Part shown: positions 1-12,243 of the stretch, in pieces
Numbering within the stretch: position 1 is the first letter of the stretch
Layout of the letters: each line of letters starts with the position of its first letter
Source: Blasia pusilla
Lineage: Eukaryota > Marchantiophyta > Marchantiopsida > Blasiales
DNA: 64,000 bases
Assembly (NCBI GenBank): GCA_050084515.1
Contig: CM114272.1
Location: 14,694,001-14,758,000, forward strand
Direction of reading: 5' to 3'
Position numbers and translations under genes: made by a program
Notes under the pieces: model-generated
The model's database searches: none
Told to the model about the DNA's origin: nothing
Seen by the model: the letters and a program-made list of their open reading frames with translations, nothing else

Positions 1-310
1 AAAATTTATTTTATAAATTTCATTTTCTCTTTGTTTTTCTTTCAATTTATAATTTTTATTAAAATAAATCTCCCCCCTTACTCTTATTCCCTAAATTCTT
101 TTCTTTCCCTAAATTTTATTTTATAAATTTCATTTTTTTTTTCCATTCAATTTATAATTTTTAAAGAAAATCAAATTGGAAATGAAAAACTGCCCTTACT
201 AATTTCCTTTCTCTTCTCTCCTCTTTTCTTTTCTTTTCTTTTCTTTTTCTTCTTTCTTCTTTTGGTCATTTTATTTCAATTCTCAATACTTCCGTTGTGT
301 GTCATGTAGA

Positions 311-1644
311 TGATGAGTGTTGGCGGATCGTCACTAAACAGGGAGAGACGGCCACTTGGTATTATTACAAATATGCCAATTTCGCAACAAAGTTCGGGAA
401 GACATATTGAATTATCGAAGAATACCTCCCCAATGTAAGAACCTTTGCTTAGGGTAGGGACTCAAGCACCTTATTTCCATTTCAACGATGATGCCTTACA
501 TACCATTTTCTCGACAATATATTTTTCTTATGCATTAAACCCAATTTTTGCACATACTTCCTCTTCCATCAAATCCTACGGATTTGCGTGACTTCCGAAA
601 ATTGATGCGTGCAAATGCACAACAAGAAAGGCGTGTCCGTCGCAAGGAAATCTTAGCACAACAAGCACGCCTCAAAGATGAACTCCGACCTGAAACATCT
701 CCAACGTAAGTTTACTACATCGACGTTCATTTAGCATGTCCAATTTCCCACCAAATATTGACTTTTCATTTAATTTTGTAAGCTTTTAACATTCATGTGT
801 TGTTCTAGACTTCCAATCCCATTGAATCCTGTCAATATACGTGACTTTCAGAAGGTTCTACGTGGCGAAGCCCAAAAAAGAAAGCGTGATACTCGGGCTG
901 ATAGAATGGAAGCTCTCAAAGAAAAAAAGAGGAATTACTATCGAGAGTATAGAAAAAGAAGGAAAGGGCTTAATGGTCAAGTTCAACCTGAGAGTATTGC
1001 ACCTATTCCATTGAATAGGTCCCTATATCTAACTATTCACTTCATAACTACTTGATTTACTCCATATTTGATTTGTATTTATTCTTATCAATATTCTGAC
1101 ATATTTTCTCAGGCCTTCAAATGAAGATGGAATAATAGTAGAAGAAAATCAAGAAGTGAGCGAACAATCGGCGGATTACATTTATATATCGCCAAGACTC
1201 GAGTTAGTTGACAATGCATTTCATGAAGTTATCAAGAATACATCCACGATTGGGCCACCACAAGCTGAGTTACCTACCACTCCTCCTATTCCAATTCAAG
1301 ATGAAGTTGTCAAAAAATCGTCGACCGCTCTTCCTATTCAAGTTCAAGATGAAGTTGTCAACAATTCGTCGACCACTCTTCCTATTCCTGTTCCAGATGA
1401 AGTTTTCAACAATCCGTCGACTTTTGCCCAACTCGGGGATGAATCAAGGTCAAGAGTAGATACCATGTCTCATAATGGATTTTTGTTATCTCCACAACGT
1501 GCCACTGTATCAAACACTTCTATAATTTGTGCATCGTCTACCCTTGATAGAGTTGTAGGATTAAATACATTACTCAATCTTGCAAGGAGGCCAAATTTTC
1601 TCAAGAAAGTGATATTCAAAAGTTGCGATTACAAAGGAGTTTGA
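311..1644 (+). pseudogene. Helitron transposase, N-terminal exons
   Basis: This is the N-terminal part of the Helitron protein, split into short exons. A first exon from ATG at 311 is open to a GTAAG donor at 435. Segments at about 555-708 and 809-1020 encode two similar modules, each a proline-rich start, an RDF motif and a long basic stretch ending near another donor, so they look like a duplicated exon. The first module lacks the expected AG acceptor (CACAT where the second has CTAG). From 1156 the frame encodes three imperfect repeats of about 15 residues built around the motif QDEV or PDEV. The frame is lost near 1580, where the Rep reading frame takes over. Function of this region is unknown. 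Confidence 0.6.
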
Positions 1645-4600
1645 ATCGTACCAGCGGTCGTCATACATTAGGTTCTATGACAGAGATATGTCCCTCATGC
1701 CGTGCTTTGCATTGGAAATGTGAAGTGGTCAAAGGTACTAAGTTTGGTGACTCACCATATGGCATGTTTTGTGGCCATGGAAGAATATACTTACCTCTCT
1801 TGAGATCATCTCCTCCATTTCTGAAATCCTTGATTTCGGGTCTTGGTCCTAGAAGCGTTCATTTTCTTACACATGCTCAAGCTTATAATTCGGCACTTCA
1901 ACTTGCATCTACCGGGGTACATGTAAACAAACAAATTGGTGGCAGTGGACACTTTAGGGTCCAAGGCGGGATCTATCATTCCATTGGACCTTTACATCCT
2001 GATATTGGGGGACATCCTCAATTTGCTCAACTATACATCCATGATACTGCAAATGAATTGGAAAATCGTGCTAGAGTTATGTCTACATCTTCTATTCTTA
2101 ATATGGATATTTTGAAAGGTCTCCAAGACATGTTACATGAATGCAATCCATATGTGAAGATCTTTCGTCATATGGCATATGAAGCAAGTGAGTTTAATGT
2201 GCGGATTATCCTCAAGGCAAGTAAGAGAGGACTTGATGCAAGGCGTTATAACTTACCAATTGCAGCAACAGCAATTGGTAAGCTTCAAATTCTGAAGTTG
2301 CTGCTGTTTGGTGACTTGATGCAAGGCGTTATAACTTACCAATTTCCATCACCCGACAAAACAGCAGCAACTTCAAATTCTGAAGTTGCTGCTGTTTTGT
2401 CGGGTGATGGAAGTGAACACGTTGAGCATCGTGATATAATTGTACGACTACATGGAGGAGGAGTCAAACGTATATCCGACCTCGACAAAGCATATATTCC
2501 CTTACACTTTGTTTTGTTATTTATCTATGGTAAAGCATGTTGGCATCCTGGAATATCCTTTGGGCGAATTGAAGGTTGTAGGGAATCCCGACGATTGGGC
2601 CACATTATTCATGGAGAGGAGGGACATCCTGAACCTGCACATGATTGCATGGACGAGGACATAGTTTATGGTGATATTGTTGAGGAAAGAAGAACAAAAT
2701 ATGTTACGGCCTTGCAATTTGCATGTTTTCGACTTCAAACTCGGGTTGGAGGAGAAGATGACAATCGCTTATTGCGGCTTCGTCGACTTACTCAAGAATA
2801 TATGGTTGACCTCTATGCCACTTTGGAAATGCAACGATTATCATGGGTGTGCTTAAATCAGAAGGAGTTGAGGGCTGAATTATATCAAGGTGTAAAGGAT
2901 GCCATGCATCGACAAGATGCCGTTAGCCGAAGGCTTGGGAAACGGATTATATTACCTTCTTCTTTTACTGGAGGGCCACGTCATATGCATCAATTGTATC
3001 AGGATGCAATGGAAATTGTACGACATTTTGGGAAGCCTGACTACTTCTTAACCATGACATGCAATCCAAAGTGGGAGGATATTACTTCAGCCCTATTACC
3101 GGGCCAATCAGCTGCAGACCGACCAGATTTGGTTGTGCGGGTTTTTGAGAAGAAAAAGAAGGAGTTGTTACGACTTATCATCAAGAAGCAGATATTAGGC
3201 CGAGTTGTAGGATGCATCCATGTGGTGGAATTCCAAAAAAGAGGATTATCGCATGTGCATGTCCTTATTATTTTAGGTCGTGAGGATAAACCACGTACCA
3301 TAATTGATTATGATCGTATCATTTCAGCTGAAATCCCTGATCAATCTACCCATCCAAGGTTGTATTCTACCGTTGCTAATTGCATGGTTCACGGTCCATA
3401 TGGACCATTAAATCCAAATGCTCCGTGTATGGATAAGGAAACAAAAAAATGTACAAAAGGCTATCCTAAAGCTTTTGCGGCCAACACTACCGAAACAGAA
3501 GATGGTTATCCGATATATCGTAGGTAAAGACCCTTCTATTTTTTAGGCATATGTATTCATGATTCCTTCTAATACATTCATTCATGATTAATTATGATTG
3601 TTATTGTATTTTTGTAGATTGGAGAATGGAAGGGCGATAATTAAGAGCGAACATTCATTGGATAATCATTGGGTTGTACCTTACAATCCGATGTTATGCA
3701 CCCTATTTGATTGTCATATTAATTTGGAGATTACAAGTAGTGTTTCTGCTGTCAAGTACTTATACAAATATGTTTATAAAGGATATGATGCCGTGTCATT
3801 TAAGTTGTCAAAGGATATGGATACATCCAATGTAATCGAAGTTATTGACGAGACAACGTCATATCTTGAAGCGAGGTATGATTTTATGGATTGACTTTTC
3901 TGATGCATTATATTTTATTTCTCAACTTCATGTAATTTTCCTTACTCAAATACTTGGAATTCTCATTATTCCAGATATATATCTTCTTCTGAAGCATGTT
4001 GGCGTCTCTTTAAGTTTAGTCTACATGCTGAACTTCCAAAGTATCGTACGACTAGCAGTCCATCTTCTATAACAACAAATAGTCTACTTCAATGATGTTG
4101 ACGCTCATGGAGATATTTTGCAACTAAAAAGAGAGACAACATTGACCCAATGTTTGCAACCAATCTATCTGACTCCAGTGCTCGAAAATATCTATACATA
4201 GATTTTCCTTCTTATTATCGTTGGAGTAACAAGACATGGATTCATAGGGTACAAAAACAAAATGGTTGTGGCCATCCCATTGGTCGCTTATACCTTACTC
4301 ATACAGGTAAATGCTCACAACTTTTTTATACATAATTCCCTTTATATTCCACCTCTAAAGCAGTGTATCTATATGTTGGGATAAACTCATTTAGTTTAAT
4401 TCCTCGTAGGTGAAGGAGAACGTCATTGGTTAAGATTACTTCTCCATCATGTTCGAGGAGCAACTATGTATGAATGTTTGAGAACTGTTAATGGGATATT
4501 ATGTCCAACATTCAAGGAGGCTTCTATCCATTTGGGACTTCTTGAGGATGATAGGGAAGTGTTCTCTTGCTTTGAAGAAGCTTCTACAATTCGTACAGGT

Positions 4601-4737
4601 TCTTCACTTCGTCGCCTATTTGCAATTATTTTAGCGTACAACACACCTACTCAACCTGCAACACTTTGGAGTCAATTCTTGGTTCCAATGGTAGAAGATC
4701 TCTTATATGAACGGCGTCTGGTAAGAATTCATTAATA
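1579..4737 (+). pseudogene. Helitron Rep (HUH endonuclease) region
   Basis: The main open stretch is 1623-3527. It starts with a C-x2-C, HW, CGHG zinc-like motif typical of Helitron N-termini, although one of the usual adjacent cysteines is Phe here. It continues into the Helitron-like N domain and ends with the HUH motif HVH at 3252-3260, which binds the catalytic metal. After an intron (about 3528-3617) the next exon carries the tyrosine motif KYLYKYVYKG at about 3754-3783, whose Tyr residues cut and rejoin DNA. Further exons follow at about 3975-4335 and 4411-4722. A frameshift near 4150 breaks the conserved stretch. The family nicks one strand and transposes by rolling-circle replication; this copy also has an inverted duplication at 2230-2412. 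Confidence 0.85.
2230..2412. repeat. Templated duplication plus 32-bp perfect palindrome inside Helitron Rep
   Basis: A 32-bp segment at 2230-2261 recurs at 2313-2344. Immediately after the second copy lies a perfect inverted repeat with arms 2344-2375 and 2381-2412 and a 5-bp loop. Part of the arm sequence also appears at about 2283-2309. Homologous Helitron proteins run straight through this point, so the extra DNA is an insertion made by copying local sequence in both orientations. It keeps the reading frame open. Confidence 0.85.
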
Positions 4738-4825
4738 CCCTTGCATATTTTTTTTATTCTTAATAGTATATTCTATTGAGCATTCAACAGTCTAACAAAT
4801 TTTGGGTTATCATCCTATTTTGTAG

Positions 4826-6615
4826 AAAATTGGAATTCCTAATCTTCCCGTTGAAGATGCTATGGTTAATACTGCATTGTTGGAAGTCCATTATTATTTA
4901 CAAGATCAAGGAAAAAGACTGTCAGACTTTCCAAACATGCCCCAACCTGACTTCCAACGACTTCAATCAAATTCATATTTGGAGGAACAAGAGCTTTTGT
5001 ATGATACGGAAGAACTACTTGAGCAAGTGTAATTAGGAGAAGCATGTCTAAATGAAGGACAACATATTATTTGGGATGCTATACATGATGAGCTTGATAA
5101 AATATGCTTGGATGCTCCACCATCTCCAAAAGTTTTTTTCATCGATGGCCCAGGTGGAATGGGAAAAACATTTTTATATAATCTTCTTCTTGCAAGTGTA
5201 AGGAGTGCAAGAGGTATAGCTTTGGCTGTGGCGTCATCTGGAATAGCTGCTCTTTTGTTAGACGGAGGACGTACTGCACATTCGCGATTCAAAATCCCCA
5301 TCAATCTTCATGAGAGCTCTACTTGCAAGTAAGTGCCAATTATGGTGATGCAAAATTTTTAATTTCCTCCAATTCTGGTGGCACAAGTTATAATTTACTC
5401 CCCTTTTCTTATTGTAGTTTGTCGGCTAATAGTGATGGAGCGCGCTTAATCCGTGATGCAATGCTTATTATATGGGATGAAGCTCCTATGGCTCATCGTC
5501 ACGCATTTGAGGCTGTAATCGAACTTTACAAGATATTATGGGAGTTGTTTATGATGAACACCGACAATTACCATTTGGTGGAAAACTTATGGTATTTGGT
5601 GGTGATTTTCGTCAAGTGTTTCCTGTTGTTCGTCATGGGGATCGGCCGCAAATCATCCAAGCCTCCATAAAGAGGTCATCTCTTTGGTCTAATGTAAAGG
5701 TCATGAAGTTGACTACAAACATGCGAGTTCAGAAGTTGGAAGGTTGCTTGCATAGTGAACAACAAGCTTTTGCTGATTGGTTATTAGAAGTAGGAGAGGG
5801 TCGTGTACCTTTGCATCCACATTTGGGAGAAAAATTTATACAATTACCATCTGAAATCGTTACTAGAAGTAACAAGATATGTGATCTTATTGATTTGATA
5901 TATCGAAATTTTCCATCCGAATTCAATGACATTGATTTCTTGAGAGATACGGAAATTTTGACTCTAAGAAATCAAGATGTAGATGACATAAATGCAAGCG
6001 TAATGTCGCGGTTTCCAAGAGAGGTAATCCCTTTAACTTTTATAAAAGAGTTATTCAATTACAAGTTTGGATATTAATATCACCTTTTCTTACAAACTCA
6101 TTATATTTTGTGTACAGGAGCAAGTTTACCTCAGCGTCGACTCTATTCCAAACGAGGGGATGACTCATATATATCCAACTGAATTTTTGAACACATGCTT
6201 ATCTTCAGGACTTCCTCTGCACCGATTGTGTTTGAAGATTGGGGCATCAATCATGTTGTTACGAAACATGAATGTAGCACATGGACAAGCAAACGGGACA
6301 AGATTGGTGATTCGTGGATTTATGCAACATTGCATAGATGCTGAAATTATCACAGGGAAGAATTTTGGAGATCAAATTTTTGTTCCACGTATCCCATTGA
6401 TTGCATCAGATTCAGGTTTGCCATTTGATTTACGTAGGTTTCAATTCCCTATTCGACCGGCTTTTGCTATGACTATCAATAAGTCCCAAGGTCAAACTTT
6501 GCAAAAGGTGGGCATTTACTTGCCTACTCCAGTATTTTCTCATGGCCAATTGTATGTAGCATTATCTAGAGTAGGGAAGAGAAGTTCTATCCACATTACA
6601 ATTGGAAGCGATTAA
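4826..6615 (+). pseudogene. Helitron PIF1-like helicase region
   Basis: A superfamily 1 helicase of PIF1 type forms the C-terminal half of the Helitron transposase and unwinds DNA during rolling-circle transposition. The Walker A motif GPGGMGKT lies at about 5148-5171, the Walker B-like WDEAP at about 5475, the GGDFRQ motif at about 5600, and the C-terminal motifs KIGASIMLLRN, MTINKSQGQT and LYVALSRV at about 6235-6575. Breaks visible in this copy are an in-frame TAA at 5030-5032 before the helicase core and a frameshift near 5520 that splits the domain. The intervals 5332-5417 and 6022-6117 look like introns. The gene stops at 6615, about 160 bases before the Helitron 3' end, the usual arrangement. 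Confidence 0.88.
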
Positions 6616-6749
6616 CATTCAAATAAGGAAGGTGACTATACACAGAATGTAGTATATAAAGAAATTTTTGGATAAAATAAATATTTAAAAATCAGATCAG
6701 AAATTTTGTTCCTTCATGCCTATTTGCATCTTTCGTGTTCCCTCTTGCA

Positions 6750-6777
6750 CCCGTGCATCGCACGGGCACCTTACTAG
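6750..6777 (+). other. Helitron 3' terminus (hairpin plus CTAG)
   Basis: A 7-bp stem (6750-6756 with 6760-6766, loop ATC) is followed seven bases later by CTAG at 6774-6777 and then a T. Helitrons end in CTRR after such a subterminal hairpin and insert between A and T, so the element boundary is placed after 6777. Confidence 0.9.
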
Positions 6778-7440
6778 TTATAACTATAGATAAAAACATA
6801 GATAGATATCTATACTATTAAGCAAAAAGCACAACTCGGAGACAAAATAATCAATAGACATAAAAATTAACTTGAAGCTCCATTTTAGATTTGAATGAGA
6901 CTACATAAGATTATCTATATTATTATGAAAGAATGCCTTTTTTATTTACAAATACTTACGTGCTCTACACATTATAAATGGACAATACAAAAGTATTACC
7001 ATGCCTCAAATTGCAAGAAAATTTTGTTAAATTTATGTGCGACATAAGTAATGCCAGGAAAGGTCCGGTCCTTGCCATGCAAGGATAAATTGGATTCGGC
7101 CACGTACATCAGAGAGGGAGTTAGGCCACTCCCTCCCATACCACTTTGGGAGTCTAAGAGGCCACTTCTCACCCTCCGAAATGCATCCTTTTCAAATAAA
7201 AGAAATCGCTATATTTTAAGCGCCCAAATCCGGAACTTGCGACGCTTTGCTCCGGGTGGGCTTGTACCCGCAACCTTCGACTCGCAAGACCAAAAGGTCT
7301 TACCAACTGAGATAAGGTATCCTAGTGATTACTTTACGGTATGGGAGATATTATTATAGCAAAGTCTGGGTATCTAACCTAAAGCCCCGTTCTACTCTAG
7401 GTCTGGCTTTGGCGTTTAGGGTTCGTCTCCCAGCCTCAGA
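6778..7440. other. Intergenic; two Helitron-like 5' starts
   Basis: There is no protein gene here. Two stretches resemble plant Helitron 5' ends, which begin TCTATA followed by CTATTA or TTATTA-like sequence: one begins at 6809 (preceded by A), the other at 6914. No matching 3' hairpin was found before the eIF3e gene, so these may be truncated non-autonomous Helitrons. Confidence 0.4.
7247..7325 (-). pseudogene. Decayed tRNA-like sequence (tRNA relic or SINE head)
   Basis: On the minus strand the sequence has an A-box-like TATCTCAGTTGG, an anticodon-arm-like inverted repeat and a B-box-like GGGTACAAGCCC at the usual spacing. The anticodon loop is too short and the T arm does not pair, so it is not a working tRNA gene. 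It lies about 400 bases upstream of eIF3e. Confidence 0.4.
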
Positions 7441-7472
7441 GGTCTTTTCCATCGCCATGTTTTGAGGAAGGC

Positions 7473-7523
7473 ATGGCGCTGAGGGGGTTTGCGGAATCGC
7501 AGTCGATTGCAGAGCTCGGGTGA
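7473..7523 (+). promoter_or_regulatory. Short upstream ORF before eIF3e
   Basis: A 16-codon ORF (ATG at 7473, TGA ending at 7523) lies 180 bases upstream of the eIF3e start, with a still shorter ATG-TTT-TGA at 7456. If transcription starts upstream of it, it could modulate translation. The transcription start is unknown. Confidence 0.3.
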
Positions 7524-7704
7524 GTGGGCTTTGAGGGGATAGTGAGGGGGATCGCATTTCGTCGCCGTGTCGATCGATTGGGGTCGGGGCTTGGCTGCCA
7601 GTTTGTTTTTGAGGTCAGTGTCCGCTGCTACCACTTCTTGTGTAGTCGAAACGAGTTTTGATTAAATTCGAGGCGTGGGGAGAAGCGATCTGGCGGTGGG
7701 AACC

Positions 7705-10700
7705 ATGGCGCAATATGATCTCACGGCCAAGGTGGCGCCCTACTTGGACAGACACCTGGTGTTTCCGCTGCTCGAGTTTCTGCAAGACAAGCAGCTGTAC
7801 GCGGATGACCAGATTTTGAAAGCGAAGATCGAGCTCCTGGCGAAAACTAACATGGTGGATTACGCCATGGACATCCACAAAAGTCTATATCACACCGAAG
7901 ATGTTCCTCAAGGTTTATCCGGAATTTTTCATTATTTCACCCATGGACTAGCTGCTTATTTAGGTTAGCTCGTCTCGCATCGGTGGGTTCCAATTACCGT
8001 GCAGCGAGATTCCGATGAAGGGATGATGATGTGGGCTTCGTTCACGTGGTGATGAGAGAATAAAGCCGAGTGCCCTGAAATGGGGCAAGAAAGTTCTGCG
8101 ACTTTTTCGTAGCTTTAGTGCATGTGAGAAGCGTTTCCGCCCTGGTTTTATGATGGTTAGGATTTATCTTGTCCATTTCAAGTTCACGCCTCACGTCTTT
8201 TAGGTTTAAGCTGCTTAGGTACATCGAAGAAAGCCGGCCGACATGTTGGGGTTTGCCTAACACGATCTCACTGCTCTATGTTTGTACCGATCTCGTAATA
8301 TTTGTGACTTTGGTTGATGCCAGAAATGGTGGATAGGCGCGTCGAAGTTGTGGGAAGGTTGAAGTCACTGGAGGAATTGGCTGCCCCTCTTATCAGCTTT
8401 CTTCAGAATCCGCAATTAGTTCAAGAGCTCCGATCTGACAAGCAGTACAACCTTCAAATGCTTCATGAACGCTACAAGGTGAGTGAGCATCTGCCACATT
8501 TTTTGGACCGATGGGGATATATTTAACGCCCATCATGCTGGCTGCGTGATGGAAGAAAGAGTTTTTCCCTAACCTAAATATCACTACGTGGTCGTGGAAA
8601 ACTGAGCTACATGGTGGGACATGGAAGACACAAATCTAAAGAGTTTTTCCCTAACCTAAATATCACTATGTGGTCGTGGAAAACTGAGCAATATGGTGGG
8701 ACATGGAAGAGACAAATACAACTTTTACACCGTGTAGGAGTTTTCAAAGATTTTAGTGGCTTGCCTGCTTCCGTCCACCTTCCCTTAGCTTTTGTGGAGC
8801 TAATATCCTCACTCATTGAATGGGGTAGGTAGTGGAGATTACCTGAGATAGGGTTGTTGGTTTTCTGTGGTAATCCTCTTTCGGTGAGGCCGATAATCAC
8901 ATTTCTCTCAAGTTGTATCTGTATTTTGGTTTGTCTTGTCTCTACAACACAGATTGGTTCAGAACAAATCGAGGCCTTGTACCAGTACGCCAAATTCCAG
9001 TTTGAGTGTGGTAATTACTCTGGAGCATCCGATTACCTGTATCAGTACCGTACACTGTGTACCAACAGCGACCGGAGTTTTAGTGCCTTGTGGGGCAAGC
9101 TCGCAGCTGAGGTTTTGATGCAGAACTGGGATGTTGCAATTGAAGAGCTCAATCGCCTGAAAGAAATCATTGATTCAAAGGTGCGGACAGCAATGGCTCC
9201 AGAACTACTCCTGGTTGATCAAGCTTCCTGGCTTTCTGTACCGGCTTCTCATGGATTGTGTCCAGACTAAAACGTTTAGTTCTGGCATGGCTGTTTAGTC
9301 TCAGATTTTTATGATTGTGTAACTGTGGAATTCCGGGATGCAGAATTTCTCATCACCTCTGAACCAGCTCCAGCAAAGAACATGGGTGATGCACTGGTCT
9401 CTTTTCATCTTTTTCAACCATGAGAATGGGCGAAATGGCATTATCGACCTGTTTTTCCAAGAAAGGTATATTCTCTTACCCCCACCATCAGCAGTATTAT
9501 CTTTGACTGCCATGTATTTGACTAGACTTCGTCCAAAAGTAGCCCTGAATTCTAGAAAGAATGGGATGGATTAAGAATGGGAAGCTCTAATTTATCCCAT
9601 TCTTAACTCTTGTTAGAGTCAAGAATGGGATAAATTAGAGCTAAACGCCTTGGGTTTTCTGACTGCTTGTTAAATCGGGAGAAAAGGGAGAGGGATGAAA
9701 ATATACCAATTCTGGGAGAAACGAATTGTATGTTGTGATATTCTGTGTCCAATTAGATTCCAAGTCCTGAGGTGTTTTGTGCAGGTATTTGAATGCTATT
9801 CAGACCAACGCTCACCACTTGCTTCGCTACTTAGCAACGGCAGTGATCGTAAACAAGAGAAGGCGAAACATGTTGAAGGAGCTCATCAAGGTCATACAGC
9901 AAGAGCATTACACATACAAGGATCCCATCACGGAGTTTCTGGAGTGTTTGTATGTAAACTATGACTTTGAGGGTGCACAGAAGAAGTTGCGGGAATGTGA
10001 GGAGGTGAGTTCACATTCTATGTTCAGGATGACAATCTTTTTTTTGAAGGTTATCCTGAAGCGATGTTCATAAGAATCCTCTTAATCCCCTTATGTAAAA
10101 TTTTAAGACTCTACGAAGACCAGTCAAACTTAAGTAATTATGAATATCGAAGGTTATCTAACATCTGTTGCTTGTAATTTCTGGATCCTGCCACATTATC
10201 TTGTGATTGTAAACAACCATAACGGTGGTCTACCACTGTGGAGTGAAGTGAGGCACAATTGAGTTGAGAGGAATGCTAAATCAGGCCACTGAGGAAGTGG
10301 ATTTAAGGTGGTCCCCTGGGTATATATGCCTCAGTCAGCAAGATCTGGGAGATTCCTCTAGCTTGACAGATCTGATCTCAGGCACATGGGTCTTCGGAAG
10401 AAGACTATGGTTTTTGCTAGTTTGCCTGGGTGGGTAAGCATGTTATTGTGTATCGTCTTCACCTTCTTGTTCCCAATTATCAGTGAGAACTACCTAAATT
10501 GAAATTCTCATCTGGTGGCACTTCCAGCTGATCCTGAATGACTTCTTCCTCGGAAAGCAAGCTCAAGAGAACGGATTTGTCACAATTCCATTGAGGGATG
10601 AGTTTCTGGAGAATGCAAGATTATTCATCTTTGAGACATACTGCAGGATACACCAGTGCATTGACATCGGGTAATTGTTCCTCTTCCTTGTCGCCCACCT

Positions 10701-11228
10701 TGAACTAATCATTCCCCGGTTGTATGAGTGTTGGTGGTTTCATTGTGTTGAAGATGCATGTCTTTGGAAAGATTAGGTAACACTTCTTGTACTAGAAAGA
10801 CAACGGGTCATTTTAACAGTTTCTGATTTGATGGTCTAAGTTACTGATGTGCATTTTGTTCACAGGATGTTGTCGCAAAAGTTGAATATGAACTATGACG
10901 ACGCAGAACGATGGATTGTAAACCTCATCCGCAACGCAAGGCTGGATGCAAAAATTGACTCAAAAATGGGGACTGTGGTCATGGGAACCCAATATGCCAA
11001 TGTGTAAGGATCAACCTTTAGTTATATAATCTAAGTTAATTGTTTGAGTTCTAGTTTTGACTCATTTGTATGGCAATTTCAGCAGTTGATACTGATGTTC
11101 AGCCCCTGTTCTTTCACAGGTACGAGCAGATAATAGACAAGACAAAGCAACTTGCAGTCCGAAGCTACATGCTTTCTAACAATGTGGCAGCTACTGCATC
11201 TGCCACTCAGGCTTCCATTGCCCGCTAA
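7705..11228 (+). CDS. EIF3E: Eukaryotic translation initiation factor 3 subunit E
   Basis: This is subunit e of the eIF3 scaffold, which binds the 40S ribosome in the cytoplasm. Eight exons join in frame: 7705-7912, 8324-8478, 8953-9180, 9344-9465, 9785-10004, 10528-10670, 10866-11003 and 11120-11228, giving 440 residues, the usual family length. All introns are GT-AG. Recognisable blocks are [18 protein letters not shown] at the N-terminus (eIF3 subunit 6 N-terminal domain), [61 protein letters not shown] and a C-terminal PCI domain ending near [18 protein letters not shown]. The start follows the weak context AACC-ATG and matches the plant N-terminus. Introns 2 and 4 hold a tandem duplication and a foldback. 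No damage is seen. Confidence 0.96.
8556..8719. repeat. 82-bp tandem duplication in eIF3e intron 2
   Basis: Units 8556-8637 and 8638-8719 are nearly identical, with a few substitutions, and lie wholly within the intron. Confidence 0.85.
9583..9642. repeat. 27-bp inverted repeat (foldback) in eIF3e intron 4
   Basis: Arms 9583-9609 and 9616-9642 match at 26 of 27 positions around a 6-bp loop. The stem is AT-rich and would form a strong hairpin in the pre-mRNA. It may be a MITE relic; no target duplication was identified. Confidence 0.8.
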
Positions 11229-12243
11229 TTTTTTGGAGTCAGAAAGAAGGAAAGGACATTTATTAGCTCTTCACTGCTGTAGCGCTCCCATGATGGTCTC
11301 TTTGCTATGCCCTCTTCAAGGGTGGACGTCCCTGGCATGGAGATATCTTCAATCCATGATTGTAAAGTTTACTAGTTGTCACAAATCAGTAAATTACTCG
11401 ACATCTCGTTCCGAGTAAGTATTGGACTTTCTGTTGTGCGGTTGCTGTAGGATTTTGCTGTAGGATTTGGGTACACTGGGATATGTGAAAGTTGAAGTAT
11501 GCACTGGTGATGGACGACACCCGTACTTTCTAGTGGGAACCTTCCTATTGCAGTTTGGATATGTTCTGAGACACATTCATTTTGTGCTTCTGGACCAATC
11601 GAGTATGAATGGCCTGCCAATATGACCTAGTATTATAGGAATGGTGGAACCTCCTGAAGCTATCCTGCCAAAATGATGTAGTATTATAGGAATGGCGAAA
11701 TCTCAAGTTAAATCACCGGTGTTCTGCAATATAGAGAATGGGGCTTTTGGGTGTTCACAGAGCTGCAAAATCCTGTGAAGTACCCGCTCAAGGGGACTTG
11801 GCCGCCACTGGATACCAAATGAGTAGTGAGTTGGATAAACGAGTATAGATAGTAGCCTAGCACTGAGTAGAGGTAATTTGACACGCATGCGAGCAGTTTC
11901 CATCAAGCGTCCATGATTTGTTCCTGGAGCTTGGTCTGGAATGGCGAAGGCCTGTGCTAGCGTACTCGACCCAAACCACGAATATCTCCATAGGAAACCT
12001 CATCTGAGTTTCAATTGTCGAAACATATTTTTTAGAATTCAGATGAATGTTAAAAACTGCGCCGACCATCTCAACACCCAAGTCGGTATCTAATACAGAT
12101 CATCTTCGGAACTACGTACATGTTATTACAATCTCAAGGGACGTCGCCTGTGTGGGAGAGAACGAATGACGCACTCGCTATACAACTTGGAGTTGAAAGT
12201 ATTCACAAGTAGGATGATTCCATGGGCCATTTGGATACGAATT
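11229..12243. other. Convergent 3' regions of eIF3e and SINAT
   Basis: This interval holds the 3' flanks of the two converging genes. A short near-repeat, AGTATTATAGGAATGG, occurs at about 11629 and 11681. No other gene or RNA was recognised. Confidence 0.5.

Larger units (their letters stand above)
1..6777 (+). mobile_element. Autonomous-type Helitron, decayed, left end not identified
   Basis: The interval encodes the two hallmarks of a Helitron transposase on the plus strand: a Rep domain with an HUH motif, followed by a PIF1-like helicase. It ends in a canonical Helitron 3' terminus, a GC-rich 7-bp hairpin followed a few bases later by CTAG and a host T. Coding segments are separated by short AT-rich introns and broken by frameshifts and stops, so this copy is not autonomous now. 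No 5' TC terminus could be placed, so the left end is outside the window or degraded. The first 300 bases are AT-rich with CTTTT runs and no recognisable gene. Confidence 0.9.
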
